NCBI GenBank assembly: GCA_019828595.1
Contig: JAHQRK010000025.1
Location: forward strand, 682,001 to 746,000
DNA length: 64,000 bases
Source: Aphanomyces cochlioides
Lineage: Eukaryota > Oomycota > Saprolegniomycetes > Saprolegniales > Verrucalvaceae
Reading direction: 5' to 3'
The notes under the pieces: generated by a model
Databases searched by the model: none
What the model was told of the DNA's origin: nothing
What the model saw: the letters and a program-made list of their open reading frames with translations, nothing else
Made by a program: the position numbers and the translations under genes
Part shown: positions 8,344-17,305 of the stretch, piece after piece
Layout: each line of letters opens with the position of its first letter
Numbering within the stretch: the stretch's first letter is position 1

Positions 8344-9459
8344 TTAAGCTAAAGCTGAACCAAAAGATTGAATATTGACTTGACTATTAGTTGTTGTTGG
8401 CGTATTAACGTTTAATTTACCATTTAGAAGCGTTGTTGTTCCTGAAAACGTTGCACAAATTGTTTCAGTTCCATTGCTATTTAAATTTCCTAAAATGACT
8501 CCTTGATTACCCCAGAGCACTGGTCCATCTACGGAATATGTAGAGCTGTTTCCCCAACCATTATTACTATTCCAAGATGAATTTCCATTTCCGCTGTACA
8601 TTATTCCATGGTTACTATCGTTTCCAGCTTGTCCTCTGAAATAAATTGGATTATCGTATAATGACGCTCCACCTGATGCTGAAGATATATGGTTTGATCC
8701 TGTGAATTGAGCGTTATTTGAGTGCCAACCATTCAATAATAAATTTTTTCCAATATACGCGCCACCCGCAAACTGAACTGAGTTTGAAGTCGATATATTG
8801 GAAGAGCTTGTATTTGTAAAACTTGTTGTTCCAGCAATAGATAAATTTGAAGATCCTAATGAATTTATATTTGGTTGAGAAGCAGTTTGTAGAGTTCCTG
8901 TTAAATTAGTAGAACTAACATTTGTCACGCTTAAAATACTATTATTACCTGCAATAGCGACTGAATTATTATTAGTACTAGTCAAAGTTGATATTGTCAT
9001 TACATCCACAAAATTTCCAGCAAAAACACTTGATAGAGTCAAAGAACCTTGATGAAGGCCTGACGTTTGTAATTGACAAGTTGAGTAAATTCTGCCATAA
9101 CTAATTATATTGTTTATTTGATTTGGGCCGTTAAAAGTCATAGCAATTCCAAATCCATTATTAGTAGGACTACCTGAAGATAATGTATGCGTAACGGCAA
9201 ACGGAGTCGATATTGATCCATTAGCTGAATCTGTTATATTTGGCGTAATGCTGCTTGCTGAAAAACTATTTATACCTGATATGTTTTTACTTGCATCAAG
9301 AACTAAAGCTTTACTAGCTGAAGCAGCTCCAGCTGAAATTGATGTTATTTGAGGTAAACGAATGTCAGATTTTGATAAGTATAGTTGATCAGCAGCATTC
9401 TGTGTCAATCCAGACGATGGATCATAATAATTATTTGGATTATAAACAGAATTAGACAT
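8344..9459 (-). CDS. Fibre-like protein, N-terminal part (frameshifted)
   Basis: 371 residues from the ATG at 9459, starting MSNSVYNPNNYYDPSSGLTQ. It consists of low-complexity Ser/Asn/Thr/Gly-rich repeats typical of virus fibres. The frame stops at 8344-8346, and a neighbouring frame takes up the same kind of sequence immediately, ending in the S74 domain at 7242. One extra base in the run near 8346 accounts for the break, so the intact gene would encode about 738 residues. It is probably the receptor-binding spike at the capsid vertices. It could be a real frameshift in a decaying element or an assembly error. The promoter region is shared divergently with the ATPase gene. Confidence 0.7.
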   Translation of the reverse strand: MSNSVYNPNNYYDPSSGLTQNAADQLYLSKSDIRLPQITSISAGAASASKALVLDASKNISGINSFSASSITPNITDSANGSISTPFAVTHTLSSGSPTNNGFGIAMTFNGPNQINNIISYGRIYSTCQLQTSGLHQGSLTLSSVFAGNFVDVMTISTLTSTNNNSVAIAGNNSILSVTNVSSTNLTGTLQTASQPNINSLGSSNLSIAGTTSFTNTSSSNISTSNSVQFAGGAYIGKNLLLNGWHSNNAQFTGSNHISSASGGASLYDNPIYFRGQAGNDSNHGIMYSGNGNSSWNSNNGWGNSSTYSVDGPVLWGNQGVILGNLNSNGTETICATFSGTTTLLNGKLNVNTPTTTNSQVNIQSFGSALA

Positions 9460-9495
9460 TCTTTTTGATCTAATATATAATACCTAATAAAAAAG
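9460..9495. promoter_or_regulatory. Divergent promoter, fibre / packaging ATPase
   Basis: A 36-bp spacer containing taatatataa at 9471-9480, roughly midway between the two start codons. It is very short for two promoters, so a shared bidirectional TATA-like element is likely. Confidence 0.45.
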
Positions 9496-10170
9496 ATGGA
9501 AACAATTCCTAATTGGGGAGCTGCTCTTCCAAAAGCTTATCAATCGGATAATTCAGGGTTTAACAAACAAACAAATTTACCAAAACTTTTTAGAGGAATT
9601 GTTCTAGGAGCAAGTGGAAGCGGAAAAAGCAATTTAATTTTTGATTTTGTAAAAAAATCACCAAATGTATATTCACATTTGCATTTAATTGCTAGACAGC
9701 CTGATCAGCCTCTGTACAGATATTTAAAAGACAAATTAGATACCTTTTGCACTATTTACGATGAGGAAACTGTTCCAAGTGTTGATGATATTCAGAAAGA
9801 CGGATTGCAACTTGTAATTTTTGACGATTGGAGTAATGATCAAAAATGGTGTGAAAAACATGTCGTTCCTTTCTTTATTCGCGGAAGGCATAAAGGTTTG
9901 ACAACGTTATTTTTAGCTCACGCCTTTTTCAAAGGTTGTCCGAAAATGGTTCGTTTGAATTCAGAAATTTTGTTTTTGCTAAGAACACCATCGAAAACAG
10001 ATTTACGAATGATACTTAAAGATATGCCTATAGCAGGAGTTACTGTTGATCAGCTATGGGGTTATTATCAAATGATTTTGAAACAGAAAGGTCAAATGAT
10101 TTTACTAAATACTATTGATCAAACAGTACGATATAATTGGAAAAAAATATTACATAATGGGATGGAATAA
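9496..10170 (+). CDS. Genome-packaging ATPase (FtsK/HerA, A32-like)
   Basis: 224 residues. Walker A is GASGSGKS at 38-45 and Walker B is LVIFDD at 106-111, followed by an Arg-rich stretch (FIRGRHKG, about 130) and AHAFF. This is the compact A32-type ATPase of polintoviruses, virophages and large DNA viruses, which pumps DNA into the preformed capsid. The length is typical and the frame intact. It is followed by the minor capsid gene on the same strand after 40 bases. Confidence 0.88.
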   Translation: METIPNWGAALPKAYQSDNSGFNKQTNLPKLFRGIVLGASGSGKSNLIFDFVKKSPNVYSHLHLIARQPDQPLYRYLKDKLDTFCTIYDEETVPSVDDIQKDGLQLVIFDDWSNDQKWCEKHVVPFFIRGRHKGLTTLFLAHAFFKGCPKMVRLNSEILFLLRTPSKTDLRMILKDMPIAGVTVDQLWGYYQMILKQKGQMILLNTIDQTVRYNWKKILHNGME

Positions 10171-10210
10171 TATATCTCAGCATTTATATACGTAATTTAT
10201 TAGAGCAATT
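10171..10210 (+). promoter_or_regulatory. Promoter-like TATA string of minor capsid gene
   Basis: The 40-base gap contains catttatata at 10191-10200, ending 10 bases before the ATG. It resembles the string upstream of the major capsid gene. Confidence 0.4.
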
Positions 10211-11080
10211 ATGGCATCTTTGATTACTTTAAGCTCGAAACATGTCCAAAATAATGGTTATAACAATACATTTCGATTTGACATTCCGACTGGAGCTGCT
10301 AATTTTCAAAATAGAGAAGTAGCGTTAGCATCAGTTAAAATGTTTAACAGTCAATTCAATATCAATGACGTTGAATATGGAAATAATACTTTTTCTATTA
10401 TTGTTCCAACAGGTTCTACCACATCTACAATCAATATAACTTTACCAAATGGATATTACTCATATTTGGATTTAAATAATTATATTCAATCAAAATTAAT
10501 TGCCGCTGGAGCATATTTGATCGATGGAAGTGGAAACAATGTTTTCTATATCAAAATGCAAGCTAATTCTACCTATTATAGTTGCCAAGTAGATCTTTTA
10601 AGCACCCCTACAAGCTTACCTGCATCATATACTAGACCAAGTTCTGGATTATATTCTTTAAGTGGAACAGGATTGCCTTCAACCGCTTATGCTCCTCAAA
10701 TAGTGTTTCCTGCTAATTTTAACTCAATTGTTGGTTTTTCAGTTGGAACTTATCCATCAGCTCAAACGACAACATCTCAAAGCATTCTTTCTAATATTAC
10801 TCCTCAAATCAACCCAGTGAGTTGTTATTTAATTCGATGTAATTTGGTAAATAATATTTATAGTCAACCTCCTGATATTTTGTTTTCGTTCAGTTCCGGC
10901 GGAACGACGATTGGTCAATCAATCGATGTGAAAGTTAATCAATTTGCTTGGATTGATATTCCTGATCAAACTAAATCATACATTGAAATTATAATCACGG
11001 ATCAGTTTGGTCGTTTTGTAAAATTCCAAGATAATCAAATTGTTATTCAATTATTGATAAGAAAAAAATTAACTAATTAA
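10211..11080 (+). CDS. mCP: Minor capsid (penton) protein, single jelly-roll
   Basis: 289 residues starting MASLITLSSKHVQNNGYNNT. The N-terminal block (FRFDIPTGAANFQNREVALASVKMF) and the NITLPNGYYSYLDLNNYIQSKL segment at about 80-105 are typical of the single jelly-roll penton proteins of polintoviruses and virophages, in which a strand-rich core is followed by an NGYYS..DLN segment. It lies directly behind the packaging ATPase, a common Polinton order. It would form the pentameric vertices of the capsid. The frame is intact. Confidence 0.8.
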   Translation: MASLITLSSKHVQNNGYNNTFRFDIPTGAANFQNREVALASVKMFNSQFNINDVEYGNNTFSIIVPTGSTTSTINITLPNGYYSYLDLNNYIQSKLIAAGAYLIDGSGNNVFYIKMQANSTYYSCQVDLLSTPTSLPASYTRPSSGLYSLSGTGLPSTAYAPQIVFPANFNSIVGFSVGTYPSAQTTTSQSILSNITPQINPVSCYLIRCNLVNNIYSQPPDILFSFSSGGTTIGQSIDVKVNQFAWIDIPDQTKSYIEIIITDQFGRFVKFQDNQIVIQLLIRKKLTN

Positions 11081-11082
11081 AC

Positions 11083-11268
11083 TTAAAGGTATGAAACATT
11101 TAATAAATGTGCAAATGATTGAGAATGGCATCTTTTGTTCCATTTTTTTAGTTTGATATTGCATGTTTGACACATAATCTCATCCTTATTAATGTAGTTC
11201 GAATTCCTTTTTAATTGAGCTTCATGCATCTCTTTACTTTTTTTGATTAATTGATAGTTAAAGAACAT
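11083..11268 (-). CDS. Small zinc-finger-like protein
   Basis: 61 residues, basic, with one potential C2H2 finger: CQTC at 33-36, then HSQSFAH about 11 residues later. It resembles the short single-finger proteins often encoded in polintoviruses. It may bind nucleic acid or regulate transcription. It ends 3 bases from the convergent minor capsid gene. Confidence 0.55.
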   Translation of the reverse strand: MFFNYQLIKKSKEMHEAQLKRNSNYINKDEIMCQTCNIKLKKWNKRCHSQSFAHLLNVSYL

Positions 11269-11286
11269 TTTTGTTTGTTTATATAT

Positions 11287-11775
11287 TTATGCAAGGAGAA
11301 ATGATGCTCCAACTTTGCTTTTTCTCTTAGAACGAACAGCTTTCATCATATCCTTGGCAGCATCGGTACCTTTTTTAGGCTTCAAACCAACACCAACAAT
11401 ATTTCTTACGCCTTCACGCAATGGGGCAAGTTCTGGATTGCTATAGGCGATAGCATCACCGATTCCGCTAACAACTGGTTTTACGTATGACCAAACGGTA
11501 GAAAGTCCTTGTTTAATCGAGTCCCAGATAGATCCTCCGGCGTGATGTGCTAAATCATGTTGAATTTCTCCATGAGTAATATCCAGACGAACCCCTTTGT
11601 TAGCCTTTTTAGCAGCTTGAATTTTTCGTACGGATTCAGGATGTAATAAAACAGGCGTTTCACCTGATACTTCATCTTTAGTCAACATTATAGTTCCTCC
11701 TTTCATAGCTTTATGAAGCTTTTTCTTAGAAATTGAACCAACTTTTACAATTTTGTAGCCACTTGGATGTTTCAT
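11287..11775 (-). CDS. Putative minor virion protein with protease site
   Basis: 162 residues, basic at both ends. MKGG|T at residues 24-28 fits the adenain cleavage consensus, so the first 27 residues may be removed in maturation. After HAGGS comes an amphipathic, hydrophobic segment (WDSIKQGLSTVWSYVKPVVSG, about 85-105). The C terminus is Lys/Arg-rich. This layout resembles the pVI/pX-type internal virion proteins of adenoviruses and adintoviruses, which disrupt membranes or bind DNA. That equivalence is inference. A TATATA-like string lies at 11791-11800, upstream of the ATG. Confidence 0.5.
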   Translation of the reverse strand: MKHPSGYKIVKVGSISKKKLHKAMKGGTIMLTKDEVSGETPVLLHPESVRKIQAAKKANKGVRLDITHGEIQHDLAHHAGGSIWDSIKQGLSTVWSYVKPVVSGIGDAIAYSNPELAPLREGVRNIVGVGLKPKKGTDAAKDMMKAVRSKRKSKVGASFLLA

Positions 11776-11828
11776 GATGAATGTGTTTTATTATATACTA
11801 TGTATTAGGAAATAAATAATATATCATT

Positions 11829-12017
11829 TTACAACGAAAATGTTGTTGGCTTCTTTTTTTTATAATCACTAAATGGTTTTCTGGAATTCTGAAAAACTGG
11901 CTCAGGATGATGATGTTCTATGACTAAATCTTCCATTGTTTGAATTAATTTTTGTTCATTTTCTTTAGCTTTCTTATTATAGTCGTTTAGCGGTCTTTTT
12001 ACATTGAATATTTTCAT
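11829..12017 (-). CDS. Small Lys-rich protein with a duplicated motif
   Basis: 62 residues. I do not recognise it. The same motif occurs near both ends, KRPLNDYNKK (8-17) and RKPFSDYKKK (46-55), separated by a predicted helix. It lies in the compact minus-strand block between two virion-protein candidates, so a structural or DNA-binding role is possible. Start codon ATG at 12017. Confidence 0.5.
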   Translation of the reverse strand: MKIFNVKRPLNDYNKKAKENEQKLIQTMEDLVIEHHHPEPVFQNSRKPFSDYKKKKPTTFSL

Positions 12018-12027
12018 TGTATACTTG

Positions 12028-13269
12028 CTATATTAATTGGCTGATAATTTTATTGAAATCTTTTTCTCCAATTTGATTGTTTTGAAAAAGATATATTGAC
12101 ATTTTCTTCAGTTCAGATTTGACTTTTGGATTATCATTTCCAAGCTTCAATTCAGCTAATAATTTATCAAATTCAGCTTTATATTTATCTAGACCTTGGC
12201 GAGGATCAAAAAGAGGTTTTCTAAGCGTTTGCAAAATTTTACAAAATTTCAATAGATCATAAAATATTTCTTTATCGGAATTATTTAGCTGAGCATAAGC
12301 AGTATAGTCTACCGTTTTATCAAATGCGAGAGTTTTAATGATACTAACCAAATCATCCGATATTTTGAATCTTTTAAAACAAACATTAGCGCTTGGATAT
12401 CGTAAGCTCAAATAGCCTTCAGCTAAAGCGCTTAGAGTGATATACTTATCTCCAATTTGTTTATAAAGATAGTCTTTTTCTAGATTATGATTGCCAGCAC
12501 CAACTAAACCTCTTCCTACTAATCTACGTTTCCGAGTAAAGATTTTGCTAAAACCTGTTCCTTCTTCCTTCTTAATTGGTATCTCTGATTTAGGAGAAGT
12601 AGAGTTTATTGTAAGACCTTTTAATGCTTTAGCTGCGTTGTTTGCATTTTTTTCTTCGTCTAGAACTTTGTCAATATAATTTTTTGTTTCAATCCAATCA
12701 TATTTTGATTGAATACCATTAATTGTCACTAATTCATCGCCAAATGCTTTATAAATTTTACCTTCCGCCCCAATATAGTGCAAATTGTCTTTAGATCCAT
12801 TTTGAAAGATTGGATTTATCTTTTTAGGGATTAAGATTTTACCTTTTATTTCATCTTTATAATCATCTATAATGTCTTTTCTTGCTTGTATGTTTTTTTT
12901 CTTCAACGTAGATGGTGATGATTTTGGAGATGGTTTAGGAGCTGGAGGTTTTTCTTCTAATTCTTCCTCTTCATATTGAGTTATCAATGGATCAAATTTG
13001 TTATTTGTTTTAACATTTGCTTGAACCCCTGCTTCTGTCTTAATAGCTGATTTTGTTTGATATTTTGATTCTGGAGCAATTTTTACTAATTTCATAGCCT
13101 GAGGATATTGATACGAATTATCTAAATTGACTCCTTGTTGATCGCTGAAATAAGCATTTGCATATGCTTGTTTCTTTAAATTATCAATTTCTTCATCATA
13201 TTTGATTTGATCGTAATAAGCTTTTAGCTTTTCGCGCTTATCTTTGAGAGATTTGTAAGAAGGAAACAT
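12028..13269 (-). CDS. Putative virion protein with two adenain sites
   Basis: 413 residues. The N-terminal third is coiled-coil-like and charged. A Pro/Ser/Lys linker follows at 105-125. LVGRGLVGAGN at 250-260 holds two overlapping matches to the adenain (M/I/L)xGx|G consensus. The C-terminal region after it (about 266-345: LYKQIGDKYITLSALAEGYL, LRYPSANV, LNNSDKEIFYDLL) resembles a conserved module that often follows a GRGL/GxG stretch in adintovirus and Polinton ORFs. I would guess a core or scaffold protein cleaved by the protease at 4747-5124. No enzymatic motif is visible. Confidence 0.55.
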   Translation of the reverse strand: MFPSYKSLKDKREKLKAYYDQIKYDEEIDNLKKQAYANAYFSDQQGVNLDNSYQYPQAMKLVKIAPESKYQTKSAIKTEAGVQANVKTNNKFDPLITQYEEEELEEKPPAPKPSPKSSPSTLKKKNIQARKDIIDDYKDEIKGKILIPKKINPIFQNGSKDNLHYIGAEGKIYKAFGDELVTINGIQSKYDWIETKNYIDKVLDEEKNANNAAKALKGLTINSTSPKSEIPIKKEEGTGFSKIFTRKRRLVGRGLVGAGNHNLEKDYLYKQIGDKYITLSALAEGYLSLRYPSANVCFKRFKISDDLVSIIKTLAFDKTVDYTAYAQLNNSDKEIFYDLLKFCKILQTLRKPLFDPRQGLDKYKAEFDKLLAELKLGNDNPKVKSELKKMSIYLFQNNQIGEKDFNKIISQLI

Positions 13270-13298
13270 CGTTACTATATAAATACCAAAATATTAGT

Positions 13299-14390
13299 TT
13301 ACTCTTTACTAAAATAAATATTCTCTAACGTTGATCTTTTGTTTTTATTGATCAATCTAAGGTTTTTCTGAGGTTCCCATGATTCGCTACCATCAGACCA
13401 TTTAACTAGGTATTTGAAACCATTTTTAACTTTTCTATGATCCAAGATATCTTTAGCTTCAAAAATATCGTTGTTTCCAGTCTCAGCATCAGTGATTTTA
13501 GCTTGAACAACCTTTAAATCATTTGGTGATTTGTAAAGTATATGTTTATTTTTTGATCTAAGTTCGAATTTGTATCCATCTAGCCCAATAATTTCGTAGA
13601 CAGCTTTAGACCATTGAGCTTTTTCTTTATCAAAAGTCCCTTTTTCTAATCTATATCTAACGTGATCTCCAATTTCGAATTTCTTCGATATATCTTTAAG
13701 CAAATTATCGTTGTGTTTTAACTCTGAATCGATAATTTGACCTTTATTTTCATTTGGTGTACTTCCTATAGAGCTGTGGTAAGTGTTATTATAGTTGCTA
13801 ATAACTGAATTTATCAGTTTCTGTGTTAATGTTTTCGGGTTAATTTTAATTAATCGTTGTTTGATAGTCCTAATAAACCGATCGATTTTTCCTAGCACTG
13901 CGTGATCACCTACCTCATTATTGTAATGCTCAATTTGATTCTTTTTTAAGAAATTCTCTACTGCATTCGATATAAACTCGCTCCCATTGTCGCTCGTGAT
14001 TATTTGAACATTATTCTCTTTAATAAATTTATCTAATGCCTTTATTATTGTTTCAGCTCTTTTATTATCTAAAACCCTAGCAAAACCAATTCTTGAATTA
14101 ATATTCACGGCGATAAACACTGTTTTGGAACCGAAAAACATTAAATCCATTTGCCAAGAATCAGGATTATTACTTGCGATTTTAAAGTATTCTTTTGATT
14201 TATTTGTAGTTTGATGTTGTTGAACAATATCCTGTTTAGCGTACCATTCTTTTATTTGCTTTAGGGTTATCTCAGGATTAATTTTTTTGGCTTTAATATA
14301 TAACTTATCAGCTGATATGAACCCAGTTGAAGGATCATTATATAATTTTGAAATCAAACGATCTCTCGATCTTAGATCTCGTTCTGTCAT
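13299..14390 (-). CDS. INT: Retroviral-type integrase with chromodomain
   Basis: 363 residues. The RVE catalytic core has Asp82 (WQMDLM), Asp134 (TSDNGSEF) and, 35 residues further, Asp170 in LGKIDRFIRT, where the classical third residue is Glu. The N-terminal ~75 residues are helical and probably bind the terminal repeats. Residues about 305-355 (EAKDILDHRKVKNGFKYLVKW, then ESWEP) form a chromodomain, which could direct integration to histone marks. The gene inserts the element with 6-bp duplications, as seen here. Start codon ATG at 14390; the frame is intact. Confidence 0.88.
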   Translation of the reverse strand: MTERDLRSRDRLISKLYNDPSTGFISADKLYIKAKKINPEITLKQIKEWYAKQDIVQQHQTTNKSKEYFKIASNNPDSWQMDLMFFGSKTVFIAVNINSRIGFARVLDNKRAETIIKALDKFIKENNVQIITSDNGSEFISNAVENFLKKNQIEHYNNEVGDHAVLGKIDRFIRTIKQRLIKINPKTLTQKLINSVISNYNNTYHSSIGSTPNENKGQIIDSELKHNDNLLKDISKKFEIGDHVRYRLEKGTFDKEKAQWSKAVYEIIGLDGYKFELRSKNKHILYKSPNDLKVVQAKITDAETGNNDIFEAKDILDHRKVKNGFKYLVKWSDGSESWEPQKNLRLINKNKRSTLENIYFSKE

Positions 14391-14410
14391 TACAGCTTTA
14401 AAATATTCGT

Positions 14411-17305
14411 CTATATATCTAGTGGTATTGTTTGTATGCCATCTTCAAGAACTTTTCGTTTATCATAATAATAACTACACGCATTTTTAAATGTCTTATA
14501 TGTGATCATCGTATTTGTTTCCTTATCCATTCGAAATCCTGTATTAGAACCTTTCAGAGTAATTTTATTTTTGATGATATCTTCAAATCGCTCTGGTTGA
14601 AGCAAGTCTTTGTTTCGACCCTTTTGAACTCCTTTAGCTGAGAGTTTAATCTTTGGCGTTATCATTTTTTTGTCTTTTTTCGAATAGACTTCATCAGGTA
14701 GATAGCAAATATAATTCTTCGAGGCCAAAGAAATCATAGCATTGCATCGATATTCTTCTTTGAAAAGTCCTGGTTTACGTTTATCAAAAGCTGCATTTTC
14801 TTTTGTATCATCTCTCGGAAACCAATCAAATTTATGATTCTCGAAATGTTCTTTCATCTCTGGCTTGATTAGATTTTTGAATGGTTCTTCATCGCTAAAA
14901 GCAATGTAAGCACTATCTGTGTCCATTTCTAAATACTCAAAGTCGCTACGATCAATATATTTGTCCACACAATCATAATAGAATTCAAGCATACGTAATT
15001 TAGCAAGCTGATAAATCGCGATACTTAGATGAATAGGATTGTTCATTTTTATGCGGCGTTTTACTTTAGTTATCTCATAAGATCCATTTAATTCAACAAG
15101 ATCGTAAAATCTATTTGATTCAATTAGTTTATCTAAATTACTATCATCACTATGATATTCAACCTCTTTATGCTTTGATTTATCCATTCCACTGCGTCCA
15201 AAAGCGGAATTACCAATAAGTTTCATCGTTTCAGCTTTTATCGATTTATATTGCCAATCATTATATTTTTCCTGTCTTTCACTTTCTTCCCGATCTCCTC
15301 CTCTTCGAGCGTTTGATACTTCGTTTTCAAATTCCTTGAATGGTTGAAATCTACTAGCCTTAATGAATGAATACATTTTTGTAATGACTAAACCATTCTC
15401 TAAATACCATTTTAACAACGGTGTATAGACTAGAATTTTAACTCCAAAGTAGCTTGAAATCAATTTTCTTGACTCTTTTCTTCTACTATTCATTTCAAGA
15501 GATTGGTTAAATTCGTACATATGATCTCCAATAATCTCCTTCTCTGGAATAATAGAGGCATTTTTAAATATCGGACACATTTTTGAAAAGTGTTCTTTTA
15601 GGTGATCAGGGGTCTCAATATCGCATTCAAGAAATCCAAACAGCTTATCCGATTTAATATCTTCAATGATATTGTCGTAAATATCAATCATCGTTAATCT
15701 ACCACAAGGCATATCATTTCCAAGAGCCCAAAGATATAAAGCGTTCGCATCGAATCCAATTACTTTCTTACAAATCTTAGATCCGTTTCTTATATATGTT
15801 TCATTTCTTTTAGCGAATCTCTTGAATATGATAGAAGGCCCACCTGCAATGTTTTGTTTCATCTTGTAGAAAATATCCTTGTTTTCTTCATCAATCTCAT
15901 ATACTAAACGATGAGAATTATATTCAATCAACTTCATTCTTCTGAAACTAGCCATATTCATATCTTTACGAGCAACATTACAACTAATGCAAGTCATTGT
16001 AATATTACCATCAATATGCCCAATTTTGTTGTTGATTCTATCAGCTGATACGTTTTCTTTATTTAAAGCACATTTACAATGACTACAAGAATATTGCTGC
16101 TTTTTTAATTCTTCATCTAAATGTTGGATAGTTAAATCGAATTCTCTTTTAGCTTTCTTATCTTGATCGTAATATCCGTTGTATCTGTCTTCTGGAAAAT
16201 CAAATGGTTCCCCCTTTTGTTTCGGAATAGGTAGCATATTTTTGTTAGAAATTTGATACATCACTTTTTCCGCTAATGATGGGAGAGAAACACCATCAAT
16301 CAACATATCTAAGTCAAATCTTTTATAGAGATCTCGTTGGGCAATTATTGCTGCTACAAATGGTTTTACATCTAGATTGTTATACCATTCAAGTAAATCT
16401 TTAACCGATTTCATATTATAATAATTCCATACCCATTTAATACGTTCATAATCATCTTTACTCATTTTCGTTTGTCTGAATTCACTATGAAATGCTTCGA
16501 TTGGAGGTAATTTATTTTCATCAAGAACTTCATAACTAGTTAAATATTCATATGGAAAGAAACCCTTTCCTAAACAACAAGTGCATTGAATTTTATTTGG
16601 GCACTTACATCCACCGAGATACGTTTTTAGATACGAATCTAATGAAGCATCAGGTGGAAGATAATTCTTAATATCAAGCATTTTTAGATTATCCGTAGTG
16701 ATACACATGTAATTTGGATTTTTAATCACTAATTGCTTTTCATCTTTATTGAAATCTCCAATGATTGAAAATAATTCGTTTTTAACTACATTTAAATCGT
16801 ATCGTCCTGAATTAAAGCCAACTAACGGAACTTGGTATAGAGTTTTGTAAAGACTCTTGATGTCTCTGTTGAAGTCATTGTTTAAAATATCATATCTAAC
16901 GTAGTGTAGATAATCAATTAAATTTTTAACATCATCCCCATATTCATTTTCTTCAATTAGTTCCTTTATCTCATTCTTACTTTTTTCGGTCAAATATTTA
17001 TTTTTTTCTAAAATAGCTATTATTAATCCTCTAAATTTAATGAAATTGTATTTTGATATTTGGTTTGATACTTCATTGATGTATTTAAACATATCGGTTA
17101 ATAATTTTTTTGAATCACTATTTGTTATAAATTTAGTTTGTTTAGTCAAGCTATCACAAATTGATACGCTAACTAGTTTGTGTCTAGTTGTATATTCAGT
17201 TGATTCTCCGTGTTTCTCAGAAATTTTTTCAAGGATAGCTTCAAAATCATAGCAAATAAAATGATCGATGTAGTGATTAATACTAGAAATATCATATTTT
17301 CTCAA
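14411..17305 (-). CDS. pPolB: Protein-primed DNA polymerase B, exonuclease and polymerase part
   Basis: 964 residues of open frame. The exonuclease region shows DFEA at 20-23 and GFNSGRYD at 163-170. A TPR-like insert region with SLDSYLKTYLGG follows at 221-232. Polymerase motif A is DANALYL (519-525), motif B KLIGNSAFG (695-703) and motif C DTDS (795-798). An HNH-type zinc domain is embedded at about 405-452 (CSHC, SADRINNKIGH, CISC). This is the replicative polymerase of polintoviruses. The frame begins inside the gene: the non-ATG start at 17305 overlaps the last codons of 17302-18537, and both together make one polymerase interrupted by a frameshift. Confidence 0.88.
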   Translation of the reverse strand: MRKYDISSINHYIDHFICYDFEAILEKISEKHGESTEYTTRHKLVSVSICDSLTKQTKFITNSDSKKLLTDMFKYINEVSNQISKYNFIKFRGLIIAILEKNKYLTEKSKNEIKELIEENEYGDDVKNLIDYLHYVRYDILNNDFNRDIKSLYKTLYQVPLVGFNSGRYDLNVVKNELFSIIGDFNKDEKQLVIKNPNYMCITTDNLKMLDIKNYLPPDASLDSYLKTYLGGCKCPNKIQCTCCLGKGFFPYEYLTSYEVLDENKLPPIEAFHSEFRQTKMSKDDYERIKWVWNYYNMKSVKDLLEWYNNLDVKPFVAAIIAQRDLYKRFDLDMLIDGVSLPSLAEKVMYQISNKNMLPIPKQKGEPFDFPEDRYNGYYDQDKKAKREFDLTIQHLDEELKKQQYSCSHCKCALNKENVSADRINNKIGHIDGNITMTCISCNVARKDMNMASFRRMKLIEYNSHRLVYEIDEENKDIFYKMKQNIAGGPSIIFKRFAKRNETYIRNGSKICKKVIGFDANALYLWALGNDMPCGRLTMIDIYDNIIEDIKSDKLFGFLECDIETPDHLKEHFSKMCPIFKNASIIPEKEIIGDHMYEFNQSLEMNSRRKESRKLISSYFGVKILVYTPLLKWYLENGLVITKMYSFIKASRFQPFKEFENEVSNARRGGDREESERQEKYNDWQYKSIKAETMKLIGNSAFGRSGMDKSKHKEVEYHSDDSNLDKLIESNRFYDLVELNGSYEITKVKRRIKMNNPIHLSIAIYQLAKLRMLEFYYDCVDKYIDRSDFEYLEMDTDSAYIAFSDEEPFKNLIKPEMKEHFENHKFDWFPRDDTKENAAFDKRKPGLFKEEYRCNAMISLASKNYICYLPDEVYSKKDKKMITPKIKLSAKGVQKGRNKDLLQPERFEDIIKNKITLKGSNTGFRMDKETNTMITYKTFKNACSYYYDKRKVLEDGIQTIPLDI

